Part shown: piece by piece, positions 7,094 to 12,093 of the stretch
Layout: each line of letters starts with the position of its first letter
Numbering within the stretch: the stretch's first letter is position 1
Source: an uncultured Neomegalonema sp.
GTDB lineage: Bacteria > Pseudomonadota > Alphaproteobacteria > Rhodobacterales > Rhodobacteraceae
Length of the DNA: 12,093 bases
Reading direction: 5' to 3'
NCBI GenBank assembly: GCA_937927905.1
Contig: CALFWP010000088.1
Span: forward strand, 1-12,093
Program-made: the position numbers and the translations under genes
The notes under the pieces: generated by a model
Database searches by the model: none
Told to the model about the DNA's origin: nothing
Seen by the model: only the letters and a program-made list of their open reading frames with translations

Positions 7094-8967
7094 TAAGACG
7101 CCTCCAGAAAGCTGTTGAGAGCGGTCAGTGTTTCACGCAACACGGCTTCGAAGACATGACGGCAGGCTTCCAGCTCATCCGCCGTGCCATCCTCAGTCAT
7201 TGCGTGCAAACGCTCTGCCGCCAGTTGTGCCCGGCCCGCACCAAGCGTGCCCATCAGACTGATCGCGATATGACTGGCCTTACGCAAGCTCACATGATCG
7301 CGGTCCGTATCTGTCAATTGAAGGAGAATATCGCTCATATCCTTGCGGAATTCGGCGGATAAAACCGTAAAATCCTCTACGCCCAGCGTATCACGTAAAG
7401 ACATCAGCCTCGATGTGTCCATAAGAACAGTATGCGCAGGGCCGCCGGCCTCTGTTGTCTGTCTCCGCTGACCCAGCACCTGTGTCAGGGTTTTGGAAAA
7501 ATCTTCCGGCCCCGATACCGGTTTCGTCAGAATGGTACTTGCACCTGCAGCGAGAATATCCTCCCGTTGTGAGCGGATGGCAAAGGCGGTAAAAGCCACT
7601 ACGGGTGTCACCGCATTCGGCCCGTCGCCGGTCCGGATGCGGCGGATGGCGTCCTTACCGTTCAGTTTCGGTAAATCGATATCCATAAAGATCACATCAA
7701 AGCCGATGCTCTCGGCAGTCTCCGCTCCGGACAGTCCGTCTTCGCACAACGTCACATCACAGCCGATTTTTTCCAGCATCTTCGCCGCAACAAGCCGGTT
7801 TGTCGCATTATCCTCAACCAGCAGGACGGCAAGCGCCTTCAGATCGGGTGCGGCAGTCATATTGCCCGATGTCTGCTCGAGGCGGCACTCGTCAAATTCT
7901 AGTACAACACGTGATCCCGCGCCCGCCGCAGTATCAAGCGTAATCCGTCCGTTCATAGCTTCTGTGATGGTCTTTACGATCGAGAGGCCTAGTCCGGACC
8001 CGTCCGAGCACTGACCCGTCGGACGCAGAAACGGCTCAAACGCGGTTTTCAAAGCCGCCTCGCTAAAGCCCGGTCCATTATCGGAAACCGTAATCCGCAT
8101 CCCCTCAACGCCACAGGGTTCTATGCTCAGCGCCAACGAAGAACCGGCGGCATATTTGGTCGCATTCGAAATCAGGTTTGACACAACCTGTCGCAACCTG
8201 TGCCGGTCCAGATAAACAGACTGCGGTGCTTCTTTTGCAATTGTAACCGACATTTTTACCTGCGCTTCCGCAAGCCGTGTCTCCCACACCTGGGACAGTT
8301 CAGTAACAAAGTCTTCAACCGCAACCGATGCAGGAGAAATTTCAATTTCACCGGCCTCGAGACGCGCAAGGTCAAGTGTATCACTCAACAGACGTTTTAA
8401 CGCGCGCGCGCCATCCTCAATCCCGTTAATGATCTCCTGCTCTTCACGGGTCAGACGGTACCGGTCCAAAAGTGCCAGGTTCCCGATAACGCCGCCCAGC
8501 GCATTGCGCATATCATGAGCAACCATCGACACGACAAATGATTTGGCGGCATTTGCCTGTTCTGCCTTATCCCTGGCCGTTTGAATATCTGCTTCACGCT
8601 GACGACGTTCACGCAGATCACGCAAAAAAGACAAGAAGACTGTATCATCCCCGATCTGCAGGATAGACAGGCCCAGCTCTACCGGGATTTCAATTCCACT
8701 GCTGTGCAGTGCCTCAATCTCGACTTTTCCACCGATCAGCTTCGGCTCTCCACTTTGGAGAAAGCGCTCCATACCCGCATTATGCGCCGCGCGATACCGT
8801 TCAGGTACAATCAGATCAGCCATCGGTTTGCCTATGGCATAAGTGGCCGGATATCCGAATAATTGCTCAGCTTCTCCGTTAAAGCCGACGATCAGGCCAT
8901 AATGATTGACCGCAACAACCGCATCGAGGGCTGTATGACAAATGGCATCAAGAGCGGACAGATTCAT
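7093..8967 (-). CDS. Hybrid sensor histidine kinase, PAS-HisKA-HATPase-REC-HPt
   Basis: This is 624 residues from the ATG at 8967, which has AAGAGA upstream and lies 13 bases after the previous stop. An in-frame GTG at 9036 would overlap the upstream gene by 56 bases. A PAS domain (about 5-117; AVVAVNHYGLIVGFNGEAEQ) is followed by a coiled-coil linker and a HisKA box SMVAHDMRNAL with His151. The ATPase domain is intact: N box with Asn264 and Asn268, DNGPGF, and GSGLGLSIV. The receiver (about 378-500) has acidic E385/D386, Asp429 in FMDIDLPKLNG, Thr460 and Lys482. The C-terminal domain (about 520-600) carries KASHIAISLMGTLGA with His566, an HPt-like site although the usual Lys after His is replaced. 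No membrane helix is visible, so it is probably cytosolic. The chain His to Asp to His within one protein fits ArcB/LuxQ-LuxU-type relays and would feed the response regulator encoded next. The signal sensed by PAS is unknown. Confidence 0.9.
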   Translation of the reverse strand: MNLSALDAICHTALDAVVAVNHYGLIVGFNGEAEQLFGYPATYAIGKPMADLIVPERYRAAHNAGMERFLQSGEPKLIGGKVEIEALHSSGIEIPVELGLSILQIGDDTVFLSFLRDLRERRQREADIQTARDKAEQANAAKSFVVSMVAHDMRNALGGVIGNLALLDRYRLTREEQEIINGIEDGARALKRLLSDTLDLARLEAGEIEISPASVAVEDFVTELSQVWETRLAEAQVKMSVTIAKEAPQSVYLDRHRLRQVVSNLISNATKYAAGSSLALSIEPCGVEGMRITVSDNGPGFSEAALKTAFEPFLRPTGQCSDGSGLGLSIVKTITEAMNGRITLDTAAGAGSRVVLEFDECRLEQTSGNMTAAPDLKALAVLLVEDNATNRLVAAKMLEKIGCDVTLCEDGLSGAETAESIGFDVIFMDIDLPKLNGKDAIRRIRTGDGPNAVTPVVAFTAFAIRSQREDILAAGASTILTKPVSGPEDFSKTLTQVLGQRRQTTEAGGPAHTVLMDTSRLMSLRDTLGVEDFTVLSAEFRKDMSDILLQLTDTDRDHVSLRKASHIAISLMGTLGAGRAQLAAERLHAMTEDGTADELEACRHVFEAVLRETLTALNSFLEAS

Positions 8968-8980
8968 GAATAATCTCTTT

Positions 8981-10489
8981 TCAGGCGGCCAAAGGCGGAT
9001 TTGACAAAGCGCTGGCGACAAGAATTCCGATGTCACATGGACTGTTGATTACCGCATCAAACCCCGCTTCCGGTGCTGCCGGCCCACATGAGATAATCCG
9101 GCTGTTGGGGTGTTTTTCTCGCAGATTGCGACGCATTGACGTATTCAGAACCGGGTCTGTCAGCGCAATATCAAACACATCATCATCGGATAGGACGATT
9201 TCGATCCCGTGCGCTTTCAGCAATTTTTCGTAAAGTCCGGCCATAGAGACGGAATTCAGATAAAGCCGTGCGGTCGGTGTAATACGGGAGACCGGCATTG
9301 ACAGGCACCAGCCATCAGTAAGCCGCTCCAGTGATCCGCCGATAATCTGCAACAAACCCTGTGCAAGCGTTTCACCGAATACATCCGAGGCACTTTCAGC
9401 ATCGCATGAAATGATCAGATGCACGGTATCGGATGTAAACGCGATACGCAGCGCCACCGATCTTACGGAACCGCGTTGCAAAAGGCATCGGATGAGATGA
9501 ACAGCAGCATTGTTCAGTGCGGCAAGGTCCCCCCTGGCATAGACAGGAATTTTCTCCATCTCGACAGACAGGCTTGCTCCGGTAAGCTTCAGCTCATGCG
9601 CCAACAGAGATTTTTGAGCGGCGGCAATATCCAGCGGGCTGAAAACCGTTTGTACGCCGCTTCCATGTTCATCCGCACCCAGCGTCAGCGCATCGGTCAG
9701 GACAGCGGACAGCCTTTGTGCTGATCCGGTTGCCTCATCAAGAAGTCTGTTCCGTTCCGGAACCGATGGCGGATCACGCATTAAATTAAGCGCCCCGAGC
9801 AGTCCGTTCAGCGGCGTTCTCAACTCATGGCTGATCATAGAAAAAAAGCGTGCTTTCCCAACGCCCGCTTCTTCCGCTTTACGGGCAAGCATTTCGCTTT
9901 GCCGCGCATGCCTATGGAATATAAAAACAGCGCCTGCAGACAGTAGCATGGATAAAATAACGCCTGTGGCTGTTAAAATCAGCCCACTGCGCATTTCATC
10001 GCGGATCGTGGAAAACCGCGCTTCATCGGCATTTATCACCGCGGCGGTGATCTCGCGCACATTTCCGGAAAGCTGTTCCAGGCGTTGTACATTCTGTTCT
10101 GCGGTAAGGGGATGATCATCTGATCTACCGGACACCAGATTCAGAGCTTGCAGCTGTGTCAGCAGCCGATCAACTGCCTTGTGAACTGTCTGATGTGTGA
10201 TCCCTCCTGAAACCGGACCTGCAGTTTTAAGAAATATCAGACTTTGCAGAACATCATCATAACGACGCTGGACCGCTAACCCGTCACCGTCAGATTGAAG
10301 CGCATAATCCGATGCGGCTGTCTGTAGCGCATGAAACTCCCGTTCAATCTGTATCGCCGGGCGGAAAACATTCTCTTTGGAGACTTCCTGCAATGCCGCA
10401 ATGTCGGCACGGATCACGGCGAGCCCGACAATCGTAAGACTGACAAGCGCCGCAATAATCAGCCCGAAACCGAGTGGAAGTGCCTTCAT
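8981..10489 (-). CDS. Membrane hybrid histidine kinase with degenerate ATPase and receiver domains
   Basis: This is 502 residues from the ATG at 10489; a TTG at 10531 is possible but less likely. Helix 1 is at about 7-27, a periplasmic sensor region of about 140 residues follows, and helix 2 is at about 169-191. Then comes a good HisKA box FFSMISHELRTPLNGLLG with His221. The part where the ATPase domain should be keeps little: the N-box region reads NNAAVHLIRCLLQRG without the paired Asn, and DxGxG and GxGLGL are replaced by CDAESASDVF and GETLAQGLLQIIGG. The last about 95 residues resemble a receiver (FDIALTDP with Asp445 where the phosphoacceptor sits), but the N-terminal acidic pair is absent and the usual Lys is replaced in VINSP. 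I infer that it cannot phosphorylate itself and acts through the neighbouring intact kinase, as a sensor partner, phosphotransfer substrate or inhibitor. It is the first gene of the operon. Domain order resembles TorS/LuxQ-like hybrids. Confidence 0.8.
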   Translation of the reverse strand: MKALPLGFGLIIAALVSLTIVGLAVIRADIAALQEVSKENVFRPAIQIEREFHALQTAASDYALQSDGDGLAVQRRYDDVLQSLIFLKTAGPVSGGITHQTVHKAVDRLLTQLQALNLVSGRSDDHPLTAEQNVQRLEQLSGNVREITAAVINADEARFSTIRDEMRSGLILTATGVILSMLLSAGAVFIFHRHARQSEMLARKAEEAGVGKARFFSMISHELRTPLNGLLGALNLMRDPPSVPERNRLLDEATGSAQRLSAVLTDALTLGADEHGSGVQTVFSPLDIAAAQKSLLAHELKLTGASLSVEMEKIPVYARGDLAALNNAAVHLIRCLLQRGSVRSVALRIAFTSDTVHLIISCDAESASDVFGETLAQGLLQIIGGSLERLTDGWCLSMPVSRITPTARLYLNSVSMAGLYEKLLKAHGIEIVLSDDDVFDIALTDPVLNTSMRRNLREKHPNSRIISCGPAAPEAGFDAVINSPCDIGILVASALSNPPLAA

Positions 10490-10625
10490 ACCACACTCAC
10501 ATCTCTGCTCGGCACAGCTGATAACCTGCAAAGTCCATCATGAATCCGGTTATGGCGCATGTCATGAAATTCTGTTCCGAAATCCGTTGGCGACTGTAAA
10601 CGTGACCGGGATCTACCAGAAATAT
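10490..10625 (-). other. Leader and upstream region of the phosphorelay operon
   Basis: No gene is evident here. Read on the minus strand, it leads to the ATG at 10489 with GTGAG six bases ahead of the start. I checked each GG on the minus strand for GC ten bases later and found none, so there is no sigma-54 promoter of standard spacing. The closest is GG-N11-GC near 10525. A vegetative promoter is expected but I could not place one with confidence. Confidence 0.4.
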
Positions 10626-10640
10626 TTACAGCGTCTGTAA
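10626..10640. repeat. Perfect palindrome TTACAG-CGT-CTGTAA, possible operator
   Basis: This is a 6-3-6 inverted repeat about 140 bases upstream of the kinase operon's ATG and only four bases from the first LuxO-like box. It has no T-run and is too short for a terminator, so a protein-binding site is the likeliest role. I do not recognise the cognate regulator. Confidence 0.45.
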
Positions 10641-10643
10641 TAA

Positions 10644-10677
10644 TCGCAAATTGCAAATAATCTGTTGCGGACCGCAA
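10644..10677. promoter_or_regulatory. Pair of LuxO-box-like palindromes upstream of the kinase operon
   Basis: Site 1 is TCGCA-AAT-TGCAA (10644-10656), nine of ten arm positions matching TTGCA-N3-TGCAA. Site 2 is TTGCG-GAC-CGCAA (10665-10677), a perfect palindrome of the same 13-base design with one symmetrical change. The centres are 21 bases apart, two helical turns, as expected for two dimers on one face of DNA. They resemble the box at 5629-5641, so the LuxO-like regulator may control its own operon. No sigma-54 promoter of standard spacing lies between them and the gene, so the effect could be on a vegetative promoter. Confidence 0.5.
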
Positions 10678-10856
10678 AAATAAAATTGTTCGATATATAG
10701 GAAATATTAATTTAAGAATTAATTAATTTTAACTAAAAATAATTTTTTATAAATCGTATTGGAAATTTATATTGTTACATATAATGAATTAAAATAAAAA
10801 ATCATGTTAAATATTTTATAAATATTGGATTTATTTTGAAAAATTGCCCTCAGCGT
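10678..10856. other. Extremely AT-rich spacer between the kinase operon and the IS30 element
   Basis: By my count 10681-10840 is about 88% A+T, far above the coding regions. It consists of short A and T runs such as AATTAATTTT. No gene, sigma-54 promoter or tandem repeat was seen. It may be silenced or curved DNA or an insertion-prone spacer. Confidence 0.6.
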
Positions 10857-10878
10857 GATTTCAGACGTGAAGTGCACC
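10857..10878 (+). repeat. Left terminal inverted repeat of the IS30 element
   Basis: It contains GTGAAGTGCACC and TTCA, and matches the complement of 11963-11984 at 15 of 22 positions. The exact outer end is uncertain by a few bases. Confidence 0.6.
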
Positions 10879-10882
10879 ACCG

Positions 10883-10904
10883 AGACGGAATTTGATATCC
10901 GTCT
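10883..10904 (+). repeat. Inverted repeat inside the IS30 left end
   Basis: AGACGGA (10883-10889) and TCCGTCT (10898-10904) form a 7-base-pair stem with an 8-base loop, between the left terminal repeat and the transposase start. It could limit read-through transcription or translation from flanking DNA, as subterminal hairpins do in some insertion sequences. That role is only an inference. Confidence 0.45.
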
Positions 10905-10930
10905 GTTGTGAAACAAAATTCGGTGTTGCG

Positions 10931-11980
10931 ATGTCAGGATATAGTCACCTTGGTTCCGATGAAAGGGACCAGATTGCTCAATTGAAGAGCGAGGGTCTCA
11001 GCCAGAAATCGATAGCGGAAGCGATTGGACGCGCCCCTTCAACGATCAGTCGGGAGTTGCGTCGCAATTCTCAAGACAGTGGGAGCTATCGCCCCAGCTA
11101 TGCTGATGGATCGTATCTCTTTCGCCGCCAGAGACCGGCGCGGCTGGAGCAGGATGCGAGGCTATGGACCTATGTCACCGACCGCCTCATTGAAGGCTGG
11201 ACGCCCGAGCAGATCGCCGAACGTTTGAAGCGAGGCATTGAGCGCGGTTTGCAGGCCATCAGCTTCGAGACGATCTATGCTTGGATCTATTCAAAAGCCC
11301 GCAAGGCTGACAAACTCTGGCGTTATCTGCCCCGCCGCCGTGCAACACGTCGCCCCATGAAGCGACGATGGGCAAAGGATCGTATCACCGACAAAACCCA
11401 CATCTCCCAGCGTTCCGAGGCTGCAAACGCCAGAGCAGAGGCAGGACATTGGGAATGAGGAGTACAGGAAAGGCGCCAGTGGCGCGTTTCCACGACGAAT
11501 GACCTGATCATCTGTAAAAAATCCCGTCCCGTCCTCGTGCTGTATGAGCGCAAGACCGAGATCACCTTTATCACCCGCCTCATGGGTAAGACAGCCGCCG
11601 AGACCGTTTCGGCTATTATGGCTGTGTTCCAACGTCTCAGCCCCGATATGCGACGCTCCGCAACTTTCGACAATGGCGGGGAGTTCGCGCAGCACGCTCT
11701 CCTGCAAGACCTGCTCTCGGAAACAACCTACTTCTGCGACGCCTATGCATCGTGGCAAAAGGGCGGGGTAGAAAATACTAACGGACGCCTCAGGCGATGG
11801 ATTCCCCGCAGTACAGACCTCGACGTCATGACCGAGCAAGATATTCAGGAAATTGCTATGACCATCAATACGACACCACGAAAATGCCTCGGCTTTAGAT
11901 CACCCATCGAAGCTTTCCTTTCTGAGCTTGGAAAACACATCGATATCAGCTTCAATGCTTACGTTGCACTTCGCTCATGA
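10931..11980 (+). pseudogene. IS30-family transposase, interrupted by an in-frame TGA
   Basis: The start is taken at the ATG 10931 (MSGYSHLGSDERDQIAQL); a TTG at 10892 is also in frame. The N-terminal helix-turn-helix SQKSIAEAIGRAPSTISRELRRN is typical of IS30. The frame runs to GHWE (11444-11455), then hits TGA at 11456-11458. It resumes in the same frame as DLIICKKSRPVLVLYERK from 11501. Relatives read GHWEGDL, so 15 codons replace one Gly codon, a net gain of 42 bases. The catalytic residues are otherwise present: Asp at 11501-11503, Asp in TFDNGGEF at 11669-11671, and Glu in KGGVENTNGRL at 11771-11773. The 33-residue gap between the last two fits DD(33)E. The C-terminal half TPRKCLGFRSPIEAFL is also intact. 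So the damage is one small insertion with a stop, not general decay, and it looks recent. The final TGA lies inside the right terminal repeat. Confidence 0.88.
11456..11500 (+). repeat. Small palindromic insertion within the IS30 transposase
   Basis: Its core, 11467-11491, is a 25-base near-perfect palindrome: GGAAA-G-GCGCCA, central G, TGGCGC-G-TTTCC. The arms are 12 bases with a single G/G mismatch. It is flanked by direct copies of GAATGA at 11453-11458 and 11497-11502. It sits exactly where relatives have a single Gly codon. Confidence 0.7.
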
Positions 11981-11984
11981 ATCC
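11963..11984 (-). repeat. Right terminal inverted repeat of the IS30 element
   Basis: Read on the minus strand it contains GAAGTGCA and TTCA in register with the left end. It includes the transposase stop codon at 11978-11980. Confidence 0.6.
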
Positions 11985-11987
11985 GCC

Positions 11988-12092
11988 CGGCAGAATCTTC
12001 GAGGTAAACTGTATCCGCTCCCCGCCTTCTGCACCACCACGGTCGCGCAGGCGTGGTTTGCTCACCGGGATCGGGCCAAGACCCGTCCGGAT
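11988..12092 (-). pseudogene. IS256-family (Mutator-type) transposase fragment, runs off the window
   Basis: The minus-strand frame from 12092 reads through GPIPVSKPRLRDRGG and RIQFTSKILP, 35 codons. This matches the N-terminal-middle part of IS256-family transposases, where a segment like RPRVRDR is followed by RIRFTSAILP and then an RRTKS motif. The similarity stops at the Pro codon (11988-11990). The next codons read GGFMS, which is where the IS30 element begins. Its upstream part lies beyond the window. The missing downstream part is not found on the other side of the IS30 element, so this is a broken copy. Confidence 0.75.
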
Positions 12093-12093
12093 A

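Larger units (their letters stand above)
10857..11984 (+). mobile_element. IS30-family insertion sequence, degenerate
   Basis: The element is about 1.13 kb and carries one IS30-type transposase frame. It is bounded by imperfect terminal inverted repeats: 10857-10878 against the complement of 11963-11984, 15 of 22 positions matching, with GAAGTGCA identical. The size fits the family. The boundary on the right is supported by an IS256-type coding fragment that begins within a few bases of the repeat. I could not identify a target-site duplication. The transposase is interrupted, so the copy is probably not autonomous. Confidence 0.75.

Noticed and set aside
8968..9036. GTG at 9036 as the start of the second hybrid kinase
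   Set aside because: It would overlap the upstream gene by 56 bases and add residues unlike a PAS N-terminus; ATG 8967 has a ribosome-binding match.
10678..10856. A Qrr-like small RNA downstream of the paired LuxO-like boxes on the + strand
   Set aside because: No GG-N10-GC promoter, no GC-rich hairpin and no terminator are present in this AT-rich stretch.
11459..11500. A frameshift splitting the IS30 transposase
   Set aside because: The frames on both sides are the same; the interruption is an in-frame TGA within an insertion, not a frameshift.
10873..12038. Direct repeat TGCACCACC at 10873-10881 and 12030-12038 as the ends of an element
   Set aside because: The copies are in the same orientation, the second lies inside the IS256 coding fragment, and a better inverted pair defines the IS30 ends.

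Overview
The window is bacterial and most likely alphaproteobacterial. The evidence is a moderate-GC coding sequence, a sigma-54 activator with a LuxO-like sequence, a Wza/Wzz/Wzy-type exopolysaccharide operon, and IS30 and IS256 remnants of the kind common in Rhodobacterales and related groups. I cannot name the species.

Layout. On the + strand, 1-459 is the 3' end of a spermidine-synthase-like gene. A 325-base AT-rich gap follows, then a small gene (785-1075) for a secreted, very basic protein that ends at a strong hairpin terminator (1111-1137). From about 1136 to 10489 every gene lies on the minus strand, so transcription runs right to left. The upstream block (10489 to 5666) is a phosphorelay operon: a membrane hybrid kinase with a decayed ATPase domain, an intact PAS-HisKA-HATPase-REC-HPt hybrid kinase, and a LuxO-like sigma-54-dependent response regulator. 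The downstream block (5526 to 1136) is an exopolysaccharide operon: a VanZ/OPX fusion lipoprotein, a kinase-less Wzz/GumC-type co-polymerase and a Wzy/WaaL-type membrane protein. These three are abutting or overlapping.

How they fit together. The gap between the two blocks holds a GG-N10-GC sigma-54 promoter (5561-5576). It also holds a perfect palindrome, TTGCA-TCA-TGCAA (5629-5641), centred about 85 bases upstream of the predicted transcription start. That palindrome fits the TTGCA-N3-TGCAA box described for Vibrio LuxO. I infer a self-contained circuit: kinases to HPt to LuxO-like regulator to sigma-54 transcription of the polysaccharide export genes. Two more palindromes of the same design lie 21 bases apart upstream of the kinase operon (10644-10677), suggesting autoregulation.

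The right end is mobile DNA. An 88% A+T spacer is followed by a degenerate IS30-family element (about 10857-11984). Its transposase is broken by an in-frame TGA at the edge of a small palindromic insertion, just before the first catalytic Asp. The element abuts an IS256-family transposase fragment that runs off the window.
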